NCBI GenBank assembly: GCA_949372655.1
Contig: CASIAI010000002.1
Location: forward strand, 231,184 to 295,183
DNA length: 64,000 nucleotides
Source of the DNA: Candidatus Poseidoniaceae archaeon
GTDB taxonomy: Archaea; Thermoplasmatota; Poseidoniia; Poseidoniales; Poseidoniaceae
Direction: 5' to 3'
A program made the position numbers and the translations under genes. The notes beneath the pieces are model-generated. The model had not been told where the DNA came from and did no database searches. It saw only the letters and a program-made list of their open reading frames with translations. Below are positions 25,341 to 34,948 of the stretch, in pieces; positions within the stretch are counted from its first letter, which is position 1; each line of letters begins with the position of its first letter.

Positions 25341-26021
25341 CTAAGAATTCAATAATTTACGAATATTGAATTCTCCATGACCCCATTTATTGGCTTCCAT
25401 GTGCTCTCTTCCAACAATTCCAATTATTCCATCTTCCTTATTCCATCGTGTTATTGCATGAACCAATAATCGTGAGGTTCTATCATGTGCTTCATATGTT
25501 GGAATGATTTTCGGGTCTTTAGATTCATCAAGTGTTTCACCTAATTCTTTTCTTCTATCCATCCAATCTAGACAGACCTTTTGAGCAAATTCTTCTTCCG
25601 GTATTCCAGCTAGTGATTCCACAACATCATCCCAAGTAGAATATGAATATAGGTCGTCTCTGTTGACAATTTCTCTATCCAATGCGACATCAAGATAGAG
25701 ATATGTTCTTGCTTCCCATGATTCCCATTGTCCAGAACTGGCCCATTGCATCAGTTTGAGCAAACCTTCTGAACCATCGTTGATATTTTGTAGTGCCAAT
25801 TTCACGTTCATATTTGGTTCTCCTTCAACAGAGTCCATCCAATCGAGTAATTCTGCTTCACAATCGATATCAAATAATCGATTTAAACGGTCATCACTTT
25901 CAGGTCTTGATTGTCGGAATTTACCTTTTTCCATACCAGAATAAAGTTCAGACCAAGTAACCTCGAGTAAAGAATTGAGGCACGATTGCTCTACCAATAG
26001 AACAACAGTCTCGATTCCCAT
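25341..26021 (-). CDS. Unknown protein, possibly TraB/PrgY-like at its C-terminus
   Basis: No firm family assignment. The last 50 residues (AHDRTSRLLVHAITRW, then DGIIGIVGREHMEAN) resemble the C-terminal half of the TraB/PrgY domain, where a conserved R.D region is followed by VVGxxH. The N-terminal half, which in TraB carries GT.H and E..R motifs, is not recognisable. The ATG at 26021 is preferred; an in-frame TTG at 26033 adds four residues. The middle is rich in Trp and acidic residues, and no signal peptide or TM helix is evident. It lies upstream of grpE on the same strand with 40 bases between them, so co-transcription is possible. Confidence 0.4.
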   Translation of the reverse strand: MGIETVVLLVEQSCLNSLLEVTWSELYSGMEKGKFRQSRPESDDRLNRLFDIDCEAELLDWMDSVEGEPNMNVKLALQNINDGSEGLLKLMQWASSGQWESWEARTYLYLDVALDREIVNRDDLYSYSTWDDVVESLAGIPEEEFAQKVCLDWMDRRKELGETLDESKDPKIIPTYEAHDRTSRLLVHAITRWNKEDGIIGIVGREHMEANKWGHGEFNIRKLLNS

Positions 26022-26065
26022 GACTAAGGCCAAATGGCCGTGTGCTTTGAGTTAATCGGAATTGA

Positions 26066-29000
26066 CTATTCTTCCTCAATAATCGGTATCTGCTTAGTTT
26101 CTTCTTGTTGTTCCTCAGCATCTTCCTCAACAGATTGATACTCTAAGAGGTTCTCTTGCTTGGAACGGATTCTTTCGAGTCTTAATCCATGGTGTGGGCC
26201 AATAAGTCTCATTTGCAAAGATAATTCATACTTGTTACTTATGTCTTCTAATTCTTCTTCAGAAGTTGCAGCATAGATCATATCTTCATATTTCTCAGTT
26301 CTACGGTTTCTCGACATCAAAGCAAATCCGAGATATAGTGCACTAGGTCCACCTATTAGAATGGTAATCAAATCCCACTCTCCAAGAGTTAGTCCAACAA
26401 TATTTACTCCAGCAAATGGTTTGTCTGCAGAGTTGAATGAATCGGTTCCTTCACGTATTTCTTCGGTATCTGAAACGCCGTCTCCATCATCGTCTTGGTC
26501 TGCATTATCACCAATGTTATCTTGGTCATAATCACTCCATTCGGTTGGGTCTCCAGGGAATGCATCTTCGCCTTTGGCCAAGGATGAAGAATCGATGAAC
26601 CCTTGCTCATCATATACTGGGTTAGCCGGGTCAGTATAGCCATCATTATCTCTATCATTTAGAGAACAATCGCCATTTCTACCATTACAATTATCGCCCT
26701 TTCCATCATTGTCTTCATCTATCCATTGAGTTGGTTCATTAGGGAAATAATCATCACTATTATTCCATCCATCATTGTCATAATCATCATTGCAAAGACG
26801 CATTTCAGTCTCATTAATCTTCATACAAATATCAGGATTATTACCAAATTCATTATCACCAATCCCGTCACCATCTGAGTCTTCCCATTGTGTACTTTCT
26901 TCAGGGAATGCATCAGGGTCATTTCCGGCTGAATTATCTCCAAATCCATCATTATCTGTATCTTCACATTGAGAAGGGTCTCTCGGGAAGTGGTCACCGC
27001 CAACAATGTTTGGACCTACATTATCGCCACAATTGTCATTGTCGGTATCCTTCCACTGTTGTGGGTCATCAGGGAAAGCATCACCTTGGATACCATCACT
27101 ATTATCACCATAACCATCTTCATCAGAATCTAACCATTGAGTTGGGTTATCTGGAAACTTATCGCCTCCATCTTCGTATGAGTTATCTCCGTAACCATCG
27201 CTATCTCTATCTCCCCACTGTGTGTAATTATTAGGGAATGCATCAGCATTGATTCCAACAGGCTCATCACCATATCCATCACCATCGGTATCATTCCATT
27301 GGTATGGGTCATCAGGGAATTTGTCGCCACCTTCGATGAATCTATCATCGCCATAGCCATCACCATCTGAATCAGACCATTGAGTGTCATCTAGAGGGAA
27401 CTCATCACCATCGCGACCATTTTGATTATCTCCATAACCATCATTATCACTGTCTATCCATTGGGTTTCTTCAAGTGGGAATTGGTCGGTATTATCGCCA
27501 TAACCATCACTATCTTGGTCAGCCCATTCATTAGGGTCTTCAGGGAATTCATCTGCTAATACCCCCAATGGGTTATCTCCATATCCATCACCATCTGTAT
27601 CTTCACATTGAGTCGATAAAGTTGGGAAATTATCACCATTGATTCCATCTGGATTATCACCACAACCATCACTGTCTAAGTCTTGCCATTGAGTATTATC
27701 ATAGGGATGACTATCTGCTATTCCAAACGGATGTGCAAGCCAATTTGATGATGAATCACTATGTCCATCTGCATCGCTATCTAAGCAACCAAGTCGGTCA
27801 ATTGTACTATTTCCTTCAACATAAATACATGAATCAGCATCTATTCCTAATGCATTATCACCATATCCATCACCATCAGAATCCATCCATTGACTTGATT
27901 CATTCATAAACATATCATACTCAATTCCATTTGGATTATCTCCGTAACCATCACCATCGGTATCTTGCCACTGGGTTGGTTCATTAGGGAATACATCTGT
28001 ATTAAGCGCCATATCATCGGAGTGGTCAAGGAATCCATCGCCATCCCAATCTTCTGAATCAGCAGTTGGAGTGCTTATGGAAGGGTCATTATCATCACTA
28101 ATTCCATCTTGGTCTTGGTCAGGACACGCTAATTGGTCAATCCAACTGGTTCCATATTGATTTGGACAAGGGTCGGAAAGGTCATCATAGCCGTCATTAT
28201 CTTTATCTTGGCAGCCATAATGTGACATATTGGTGTTATCTTGATTAGCCCACATAGTAGAGGTTCCAGGTTGGTTTGGACAAGCATCAGGGTTATTTCC
28301 ATTCATCTCATCACCATATCCGTCTTGGTCACCATCCATCCATTGTGTAGGGTCTAGTTCGAAATCATCGTAGCTATTTGCCCAACTATCGCCATCGGAA
28401 TCTTGACACCCAAAGAATGGAGCAGTACTATTACCGGCGGTATATTTACAATAATCTCCTTCAAATCCAGCAGGGTCATCACCATATCCATCTCCATCAG
28501 TATCTTGCCATTGACTTGGTTCATTAGGGAATAAATCAGCCATATTTCCATTTGGATTATCACCCATACCGTCGTTATCAGAATCATACCATTGTGTGTT
28601 ATCGTCAGCAAATAAGTCTACATTTTCACTTGGAATCGTTGAATGGTCTAGGTATCCATCTCCATCCCAATCTCTAACATCATTGGTCGGAGTTTGTTGG
28701 TATGGGTCGTTATTATCGCTAATACCATCTTGGTCACTGTCCAAGCAACCTAACTGGTCAGCCCAACTATTTCCAAAGGAAAATGGGCAAGGGTCAGAAT
28801 TATCTTCATAGCCATCACCATCTTCATCAGGACAGCCATATTCTGTGACGTTACTCCATAGATTAGTACTACCATCATAGTGTGCTCTTAGAACTGAACT
28901 TCCAGGTTGATTGACGCAGGCATCAGGGTTATTTCCGTTGATTTCATCACCATAACCATCACCATCATAATCAGACCATTGAGTTGAATCGCTATCAAAA

Positions 29001-31534
29001 TCATCATCGCTATCAGCCCAAGAATCTCCATCAGAGTCTAGGCAACCAAAGTTTGGATTTGTACTCGTTCCTGCAGTGAATCTACAATAATCACCTTCAA
29101 AACCATTTAGATTATCACCGTAACCATCACCATCAGAATCTTGCCATTGACTATATTCATTAGGGAATAAGTCTGCAAGGTTTCCATTGGGATTATCTCC
29201 AAATCCATCATAATCTGAATCATACCACTGTGTATTATCATCATCAAATAAATCTACATTATCACCAGGGTCTGGAGAATTATCTAAGAATCCATCACCA
29301 TCCCAGTCACTGGGATTAGTGGTTGCATTTTGTGGATAAGGATCATTTACATCACTAATACCATCTTGGTCAGTATCCAAGCAACCGAGCATATCGACCC
29401 AACTATTTCCAAATGAGAAAGGACACGGGTCAGAATTATCTTCATAGCCGTCACCATCTTCGTCAGGACAGCCATATTCTGTTACATTTGTCCATTGATT
29501 AGTGACTTGAGAGTAATCTGCACGCATTGTTGATTCACCGGGTTCATCATAGCAAGAATCGGGAGTGACTCCATTTGGATTGTTACCAAAGCCATCTTCA
29601 TCATAATCTTCCCATTGAGTCGGCTCTGAAATAAATGCATCCGCACCATAGTAAACACTCCAATCGCCATCAGGATTAGAGAAACCATCGCCATCTGAAT
29701 CTACACAACCGAATCGGTCTTGAGTGGAGTTTCCATTAGAAAATATGCAGGAGTCTCCATTTAATCCCCATTCATTATCGCCGTATCCATCTCCATCAGT
29801 ATCAGACCATTGTGAATCTTCAAGTGGGAATGCATCAGGGTCAGTTCCATTCAGATTATCTCCATATCCGTCAAAGTCAGTATCATTCCATTGAGTTTTA
29901 TCATGGGGGAATTGATCTTCTATGTTTTGATGATCATCTGAGTGGTCAATATATCCATCACTATCCCAATCTTCTGTATTTGTAGTTGCATTTTGTGGAT
30001 ATGGGTCTTCATAATCACTGATTCCATCTTGGTCAGCATCCGGGCAGGCAAATACGTCTACCCAACTATTTCCATATGAATATGGACACATATCAGTTTG
30101 GTCTTCATATCCATCATTATCACTGTCTAAGCATCCATAATGGGTGACATTGTTGCCATATGAACTGAAACTTGCAGGCCCGAATTCTTCATCGCCACCG
30201 CTTCCGCCAGATTCACTGCCACCGCCACCGCCGCTACCGCCACCGCCGCCACCGGAGCCATAGTTGACTGCTAGAGTAGAAGTCCCAGCTTGATTTGGGC
30301 AAGCATCAGATAAGTTTCCACTTGGATTATCTCCGTAACCATCTCCATCATAGTCATACCATTGAGTTGGTTCATTATCAAATTCATCTTCAATATCTGC
30401 ATATCCATCACCATCAGTGTCAGGACATCCTTGGAAATTACCACCAGACATAGTTCCGTTTACATATGGACACCAATCTTCATAATTATCACCAAAACCA
30501 TCACCATCCGAATCGGCCCATTCATCAGAATTATCAGGGAATAAATCAGGATTATTTCCTGCTTGATTATCACCATATCCATCTTCATCATTATCTTCGA
30601 ATTGCGTTGGGTCATATGGGAATTCATCATGTTCTTCATCTCCATGACCGTCACCATCCGTATCAGCCCATTCAGAGGAATTATTAGGGAATAAATCCGG
30701 ATTATTTCCATTTATATTATCACCATATCCATCTTCATCATTATCTTCAAATTGTGTTGGGTCATATGGGAATTCATCAGAGTTATCGCCAACTCCATCG
30801 TCATCTGAGTCTTCTGATTCGTCATAATCATCCGGGAAAGCATCAGAATTATCTCCAAACCCATCTCCATCAGAATCTATACTTTCATCTGAGTCATATG
30901 GGAATTGGTCTGAATTATCACCGACTCCGTCACCATCAGAATCTTCTGATTCAGTGGAATCGTCCGGGAATTCATCCGAATTATCCCCAACTCCGTCACC
31001 ATCAGAATCTTCCCATTCATTTGAGTCTCCAGGGAATAAATCTTCAGCATTACTCCAGCCATCATTATCATTATCGATACAGCCTGCAACATCTTCAGTA
31101 CTGGTGCCATAAAATATTGGACAGTAATCGAAAACCACATCATTTGATATAGATTCATCACTTTCTTTCAATATACTCATCGGTTCACCATTCAGATTTG
31201 TATAGCCAATGTAGGCTTGATCGTCATTTGATAATACGAAGTGTAAGTTCTCTGCGCAATCTACATCAAAAGGTACAATTATAGAAATATCCCATTCGAC
31301 TCCGTCATAAATCGCATATTTTATTCGATGTTTCATAGGTGCCCATTGATCATAAAAACAGTTGGTATACACAACATGGGTAAATCCATTGGAATCGACT
31401 TCCATTCTGAGATTGACCCCTTCGAGTGACTTCACCGCCACCGAGGCGATAATCTTGGAGATCCTGTCCAGAAGTAAAACCAAATTCATCAGGAGAATCA
31501 AAAGGTTCCATGTCAATACATCTAGCATCACCAC
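26066..31534 (-). CDS. Giant thrombospondin type 3 repeat surface protein, main (C-terminal) part
   Basis: Cell-surface calcium-binding protein. Related protein sequence begins near 31440, where this frame takes over from the middle part, and runs to the stop at 26066. Some 60 Asp-rich repeats of the type DSDGDGYGDN..G..D.FP....QW follow. They form tandem 24-26-residue units near the C-terminus and larger super-repeats starting CP..(Y/F)GNSW in the middle. A Gly/Ser-rich linker lies at about 30180-30260. After the repeats comes a TM helix (LITILIGGPSALYLGFALM) and an acidic, helical cytoplasmic tail of about 90 residues (SRNRRTEKYEDMIY, ending IPIIEEE). Type 3 repeats bind many calcium ions and form a rigid rod. 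With the two entries that follow it makes one protein of about 2290 residues. Confidence 0.85.
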   Translation of the reverse strand: MVMLDVLTWNLLILLMNLVLLLDRISKIIASVAVKSLEGVNLRMEVDSNGFTHVVYTNCFYDQWAPMKHRIKYAIYDGVEWDISIIVPFDVDCAENLHFVLSNDDQAYIGYTNLNGEPMSILKESDESISNDVVFDYCPIFYGTSTEDVAGCIDNDNDGWSNAEDLFPGDSNEWEDSDGDGVGDNSDEFPDDSTESEDSDGDGVGDNSDQFPYDSDESIDSDGDGFGDNSDAFPDDYDESEDSDDDGVGDNSDEFPYDPTQFEDNDEDGYGDNINGNNPDLFPNNSSEWADTDGDGHGDEEHDEFPYDPTQFEDNDEDGYGDNQAGNNPDLFPDNSDEWADSDGDGFGDNYEDWCPYVNGTMSGGNFQGCPDTDGDGYADIEDEFDNEPTQWYDYDGDGYGDNPSGNLSDACPNQAGTSTLAVNYGSGGGGGGSGGGGGSESGGSGGDEEFGPASFSSYGNNVTHYGCLDSDNDGYEDQTDMCPYSYGNSWVDVFACPDADQDGISDYEDPYPQNATTNTEDWDSDGYIDHSDDHQNIEDQFPHDKTQWNDTDFDGYGDNLNGTDPDAFPLEDSQWSDTDGDGYGDNEWGLNGDSCIFSNGNSTQDRFGCVDSDGDGFSNPDGDWSVYYGADAFISEPTQWEDYDEDGFGNNPNGVTPDSCYDEPGESTMRADYSQVTNQWTNVTEYGCPDEDGDGYEDNSDPCPFSFGNSWVDMLGCLDTDQDGISDVNDPYPQNATTNPSDWDGDGFLDNSPDPGDNVDLFDDDNTQWYDSDYDGFGDNPNGNLADLFPNEYSQWQDSDGDGYGDNLNGFEGDYCRFTAGTSTNPNFGCLDSDGDSWADSDDDFDSDSTQWSDYDGDGYGDEINGNNPDACVNQPGSSVLRAHYDGSTNLWSNVTEYGCPDEDGDGYEDNSDPCPFSFGNSWADQLGCLDSDQDGISDNNDPYQQTPTNDVRDWDGDGYLDHSTIPSENVDLFADDNTQWYDSDNDGMGDNPNGNMADLFPNEPSQWQDTDGDGYGDDPAGFEGDYCKYTAGNSTAPFFGCQDSDGDSWANSYDDFELDPTQWMDGDQDGYGDEMNGNNPDACPNQPGTSTMWANQDNTNMSHYGCQDKDNDGYDDLSDPCPNQYGTSWIDQLACPDQDQDGISDDNDPSISTPTADSEDWDGDGFLDHSDDMALNTDVFPNEPTQWQDTDGDGYGDNPNGIEYDMFMNESSQWMDSDGDGYGDNALGIDADSCIYVEGNSTIDRLGCLDSDADGHSDSSSNWLAHPFGIADSHPYDNTQWQDLDSDGCGDNPDGINGDNFPTLSTQCEDTDGDGYGDNPLGVLADEFPEDPNEWADQDSDGYGDNTDQFPLEETQWIDSDNDGYGDNQNGRDGDEFPLDDTQWSDSDGDGYGDDRFIEGGDKFPDDPYQWNDTDGDGYGDEPVGINADAFPNNYTQWGDRDSDGYGDNSYEDGGDKFPDNPTQWLDSDEDGYGDNSDGIQGDAFPDDPQQWKDTDNDNCGDNVGPNIVGGDHFPRDPSQCEDTDNDGFGDNSAGNDPDAFPEESTQWEDSDGDGIGDNEFGNNPDICMKINETEMRLCNDDYDNDGWNNSDDYFPNEPTQWIDEDNDGKGDNCNGRNGDCSLNDRDNDGYTDPANPVYDEQGFIDSSSLAKGEDAFPGDPTEWSDYDQDNIGDNADQDDDGDGVSDTEEIREGTDSFNSADKPFAGVNIVGLTLGEWDLITILIGGPSALYLGFALMSRNRRTEKYEDMIYAATSEEELEDISNKYELSLQMRLIGPHHGLRLERIRSKQENLLEYQSVEEDAEEQQEETKQIPIIEEE
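26480..31090. repeat. Coding tandem-repeat array of thrombospondin type 3 units
   Basis: Imperfect repeats of 72-80 nt dominate the first 1.5 kb (26.5-28 kb). Beyond that, four copies of a longer super-repeat of roughly 190-220 codons can be aligned by their CP..(Y/F)G(N/T)SW starts near 28.1, 28.8, 29.4 and 30.1 kb. Recurrent minus-strand codons for DxDGDGYGDN appear as CCATATCC / CCATCACCATC on the plus strand. This explains the many spurious open frames on the opposite strand. Confidence 0.8.
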
Positions 31535-32093
31535 TAAGGCTAGAATAACTTGAATTACTTACACCAAAAAACAACTGGCCTATTTCATCCATGGAGAATA
31601 AATGCATCTTATCAAAAGGATCCAAATGGGCTATTGGTTCAACCAGCCCAGCGTTCATGCCCGCGCCAGAATAATATCCACAATTCCAGTCAAGAACTGG
31701 CTGATTCATATGATCCACAGCAATTAATAAACTCATGTCTTGAACAACGGTTAAGTCACCAAAAGAATCGATGTAGAAGTCCATATAATTAAGTGGATCA
31801 ATTGAATATTGCTGTCCACCTGGAGACATCATTTTCAACTCCTGATGTAGCTGACCTTGCCACCCATTGATACTGTCGAATGAACCCATCCAGTGGGCGT
31901 TTAATTCAATAGATTCTGAGATTCCATTATTTGCATATGTCACATTCGAGTAAACTTGGTAGTACATTGGACTGCTGCCTGCATTACCCGTCACTAAATA
32001 TACATCATCCGAAAAACCGACTTCAGAAGCGACCAATTCATAATCTCCAAGGTCTAAAGGACCAAGCTGCTTGATATGTTTTGAAAATGCCAA
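31350..32093 (-). CDS. Giant surface protein, middle part (frameshifted)
   Basis: Frame carrying the middle of the giant surface protein, from about 32070 (GPLDLGDYELVASEVGFSDD) to about 31430 (FGFTSGQDLQDYRLGGG). It looks like a beta-propeller-type or concanavalin-like extracellular domain (YQVYSNVTYAN, YSIDPLNYMDFYIDSFGDL). Sequence after 31430 in this frame (RRGQSQNGSRFQW) looks like out-of-frame translation. An extra G in a GGGG run near 31420 (CCCC on the plus strand) would explain the switch to the main frame, where it continues VNLRMEVDSNGFTHVVY. No ribosome binding site precedes its first codons, so it is not an independent gene. Confidence 0.65.
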   Translation of the reverse strand: MAFSKHIKQLGPLDLGDYELVASEVGFSDDVYLVTGNAGSSPMYYQVYSNVTYANNGISESIELNAHWMGSFDSINGWQGQLHQELKMMSPGGQQYSIDPLNYMDFYIDSFGDLTVVQDMSLLIAVDHMNQPVLDWNCGYYSGAGMNAGLVEPIAHLDPFDKMHLFSMDEIGQLFFGVSNSSYSSLSGDARCIDMEPFDSPDEFGFTSGQDLQDYRLGGGEVTRRGQSQNGSRFQWIYPCCVYQLFL

Positions 32094-32953
32094 TTTCCAG
32101 ACTCTGTATATATGCCATACTTAGTAGTTCCAGTCAAAATTGAAGAATTTAGGTATACATCCACAATAGCGTGAATTGTGTTATTGACATATGCCAAATC
32201 GGCAAATAGCAAAGAGTATGAACCATTTTCATCTTGAAGTGTATTCACAGTCCAAGAAACCCCATCCCAAATACTATGATTGGTTTGGAATTCCCACTGC
32301 AGGGGACCTATATTGATAGAGTTTGTAGAAATAATGTGTAAAGAGCCTGAATCATCATACCATACGTGAGTCGTACCAGCACCAATACTTTCATTATTGA
32401 TTCCATTCGTCTGTGTTGAAGAACATATTGCTGCTGAGGAATTTACTGCTATATCCAACTGTGATACAGGCCCAGACGGCTCTATGATATACTGGCTAAA
32501 AGTCGATAATCCTTCATCTTCAAAACCATCGTTATCAAAATCAAGTGGAGAATCATCTGTTAATATAGCATTTTCAACGAATTCTCCTGGCCAGTGAGAT
32601 GGTTTACAAAATGATTCATCTCCCCAATTATCACCAAGCCCATCACCATCAGTGTCTTTCCATTGTGTGACTTTGTTGTGGAAATCATCTCCTAAGTCTG
32701 ACCATCCGTCACCGTCTGTGTCGATACAACCTATTCGGTCTTCAGTGCTGGTTCCGTAGTTGTATGGACAAACATCGTTTATATCCAAAACACCGTCCAT
32801 ATCAGTATCTGTGTTGCCAGTGTGCATCGGTTCTGTTTCGGTCAGTTCCAAAGACGGTGGTTCATGGTTTTGAACGGTCATTCCACCAAGTGTAGATAGG
32901 GTCATCAGTAGGCAAATAAGTAAACTTCCAGCGGTTAAGGTAGTTCGGTTCAT
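32054..32953 (-). CDS. Giant surface protein, N-terminal part with signal peptide (frameshifted)
   Basis: Begins with a signal peptide (MNRTTLTAGSLLICLLMTLS, TLGGM) and two thrombospondin type 3 repeats (DTDMDGVLDINDVCPYNYG and DTDGDGWSDLGDDF, DTDGDGLGDN). The same repeats fill the main part downstream. It then runs into the propeller-like domain (THVWYDDSGSLHIIST, LLFADLAYVNNTIHAIVD). The frame ends ISSSLVL-stop at 32054, while the next frame continues GPLDLGDYEL from the same place, so one base appears lost near 32060-32075. Transcribed divergently from the DRG GTPase gene. It supplies the export signal for the whole giant protein. Confidence 0.75.
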   Translation of the reverse strand: MNRTTLTAGSLLICLLMTLSTLGGMTVQNHEPPSLELTETEPMHTGNTDTDMDGVLDINDVCPYNYGTSTEDRIGCIDTDGDGWSDLGDDFHNKVTQWKDTDGDGLGDNWGDESFCKPSHWPGEFVENAILTDDSPLDFDNDGFEDEGLSTFSQYIIEPSGPVSQLDIAVNSSAAICSSTQTNGINNESIGAGTTHVWYDDSGSLHIISTNSINIGPLQWEFQTNHSIWDGVSWTVNTLQDENGSYSLLFADLAYVNNTIHAIVDVYLNSSILTGTTKYGIYTESGNWHFQNISSSLVL

Positions 32954-33099
32954 GTCTACTGGAGATTACACTGGCACTTGAACTATACTCAATCTACCTT
33001 TTTGGCAGATATCAGACATAGAGAATAGAGATTATTTAGGTTTTCTTAGCGGGAGCATTGAAGAATGCGCAACATTTGGGCGCAGTTAGAGGGTTTTTT

Positions 33100-34215
33100 G
33101 TGGCGACAATCAAGGAGCAAATTGATTTGATTCGCGTCGAGATCGATAAGACTCAGAAAAACAAGGCAACCAATGCTCACATTGGTAAGTTAAAAGCCAA
33201 AATTGCTCAATTAAAAATCAAGGAAGAAAGAGCCCATGCTCACTCAAAAGCCAGCGGTGGTGGCAAGGGTTTTGAAGTCAAGAAGTCCGGCGATGCAACA
33301 GTTGCTCTGGTAGGGTTTCCCTCGGTTGGTAAGTCCACTCTCATCTCTAAAGTCACAGATGCTCATTCAGAGGTTGCTGGTTATGCATTTACTACGCTTA
33401 CTTGTATTCCTGGCGTTATGGAACATCGAGGTGCTAAAATTCAGATTTTAGATTTACCAGGTTTGATTAAAGGAGCTGCAGAAGGTAAAGGTCGAGGTCG
33501 TGAAATTCTCAATGTGATTAGAAGTGCAGATATGATTTTGTATATTGTTGATCCTTTTCAGGATGCTCACTTCAATGTACTGCATCGGGAACTACATAAT
33601 GCCGGATTACGCTTGAATGAAACCAAGCCCCCAGTATTTATCAAGCGTACAGAGCGAGGTGGAATCGATGTTAGAACTACGGTTGAGCAAACACATTTGA
33701 CCAATGAAGAAATTGGTCAAATAATACGTTCATTTGGCTTCACTTCAGCGATTGTCACCTTGAGAAATAATACCACAGCAGAGCAAATCGTCGATTGTTT
33801 GGCGGAAAATAGAATTTATGAAAAAGCGGTAATTGCAATAAATAAGATAGATATTGCTAGCGAAGAGGAACTTGTCCGAGCAACCAAAGCATTGCCAAGT
33901 GGCTGGCCAATCATGCGTATTTCTGCTTTCAAGGATATTGGACTTAATGAATTAAAAGATTTTATTTATGATAATTTAGGTTTCATGAGAGTATACTTGA
34001 AACCACAAGGCCAAGAAGCTGATATGGAAGAGCCATTGATAGTGAAAGATGATTCGACTGTTGGAAATATCTGTAATAAATTACATCGTGATTTTTACCG
34101 AAAATTCCGCTATGGTAGAGTCAAAGGACCTAGCGCTAAGTTTGATTGGCAACGTGTAGGCCTCGACCACACTTTGAAAGATGGTGATTTACTTACGATT
34201 GTAGTAAAACGTTAA
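33100..34215 (+). CDS. DRG-family GTPase (Obg-related, with TGS domain)
   Basis: Developmentally regulated GTP-binding protein homologue, conserved in archaea and eukaryotes and linked to translating ribosomes. A helical N-terminus (IDKTQKNKATNAHIGKLKAK) is the DRG signature. G1 is GFPSVGKST, G3 DLPGL(I), and G4 NKID near residue 250 from this start. A DRG-specific insertion follows G3. The C-terminal TGS domain (MRVYLKPQGQEADMEEPLIV, then the KFDWQRVGLDHTLKDGD end) is complete. The GTG at 33100, with AGAGGG seven bases upstream, yields the family start ATIKEQI. The TTG at 33058 would add 14 odd residues. Convergent with sufT, overlapping by four bases. Confidence 0.93.
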   Translation: MATIKEQIDLIRVEIDKTQKNKATNAHIGKLKAKIAQLKIKEERAHAHSKASGGGKGFEVKKSGDATVALVGFPSVGKSTLISKVTDAHSEVAGYAFTTLTCIPGVMEHRGAKIQILDLPGLIKGAAEGKGRGREILNVIRSADMILYIVDPFQDAHFNVLHRELHNAGLRLNETKPPVFIKRTERGGIDVRTTVEQTHLTNEEIGQIIRSFGFTSAIVTLRNNTTAEQIVDCLAENRIYEKAVIAINKIDIASEEELVRATKALPSGWPIMRISAFKDIGLNELKDFIYDNLGFMRVYLKPQGQEADMEEPLIVKDDSTVGNICNKLHRDFYRKFRYGRVKGPSAKFDWQRVGLDHTLKDGDLLTIVVKR

Positions 34216-34529
34216 TCCCAAATACCCATATCCATTTTGGCATCTTCATTTGCATGAATTTTGGGATCCCATCTTGGAGTCCATACAAGATTAACATGAA
34301 CACTATTAATTCCCTTAGTATTCAGGGCAGCCCTATGTGTTGCGGCCATTATTTCAGGAGCAGCAGGGCATCCCGGACTGGTTAATGTAATATCGATTTC
34401 AGCATGCTTTCCATCATCTTTATCTTCAATTCGAACATCATAAACAAGACCCAATTCGACGATAGAAAGTTTCAGTTCAGGGTCTTCGACTTCGTCTAAT
34501 TCTTCTAATACTGCTTCTTTGTTAACCAT
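34212..34529 (-). CDS. sufT: SufT/MIP18-type (DUF59) iron-sulfur assembly protein
   Basis: Small cytoplasmic factor for Fe-S cluster maturation. DUF59 hallmarks are DPELKLSIVELGLVYDV near residue 17 and the TSPGCPAAPEI segment near 50 that contains the conserved Cys. The region VNLVWTPRWDP replaces the usual V.....P.W....M. Length of 105 is typical. It is the last gene of the suf operon, eight bases after sufE, which agrees with a role in cluster transfer rather than scaffold formation. Confidence 0.88.
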   Translation of the reverse strand: MVNKEAVLEELDEVEDPELKLSIVELGLVYDVRIEDKDDGKHAEIDITLTSPGCPAAPEIMAATHRAALNTKGINSVHVNLVWTPRWDPKIHANEDAKMDMGIWD

Positions 34530-34537
34530 GTTATCAC

Positions 34538-34948
34538 CTACATTTTTTCTTGAATTTCATACATTACTTTGTCAAACATATTACGAAAACCATTCGACCT
34601 ACTCGGTGATAATGAGTTCAAGACTCCCATCTCACTTGCAAATTCTGGTGTTAATTCGAGTGCTCTTGTTGGACTAATATTTCTAAGGGCGATTGTTAGA
34701 ATCCCCATTAAACCTTGAACTAACTTTGAATCTGCTCCGGCTCTTAATTTAACTAATTCATCTTCGATAGATACCAACACATGTGCCTCAGATTGGCATC
34801 CTCTGACACGAGTCAAGTCATTCCAATTTTCAATTTCTAAGAAATCTACTTCTTCAGATAGTTCAAAAACCATCTCAAGTCGTTCCATTTTATCCTCGAC
34901 ATCTTGGAACTCTTCGATTAATTCTTCAAGAGTAATCAGGTCACTCAA
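34538..34948 (-). CDS. sufE: SufE sulfur acceptor
   Basis: Accepts persulfide sulfur from SufS and passes it to SufBC2D. The acceptor cysteine is C51 within VRGCQSEAHV, the invariant SufE motif. The N-terminal helix EELIEEFQDVEDKMERL and the C-terminal GLMGILTIALRNISP helix pair match the family. Length of 136 is normal. The start ATG overlaps the sufS stop by four bases, indicating translational coupling. Confidence 0.92.
   Translation of the reverse strand: MSDLITLEELIEEFQDVEDKMERLEMVFELSEEVDFLEIENWNDLTRVRGCQSEAHVLVSIEDELVKLRAGADSKLVQGLMGILTIALRNISPTRALELTPEFASEMGVLNSLSPSRSNGFRNMFDKVMYEIQEKM

Noticed and set aside
26480..31090. Regularly spaced repeats that could suggest a CRISPR array or a satellite
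   Set aside because: The period is 72-80 nt without constant repeats and unique spacers, and the minus strand encodes one continuous Asp-rich repeat protein.
30754..31152. Open frames of 60-132 codons on the plus strand within the type 3 repeat region, and similar antisense frames elsewhere
   Set aside because: They are His/Leu-rich mirror translations of the Asp/Gly repeat codons, without ribosome binding sites or recognisable domains.
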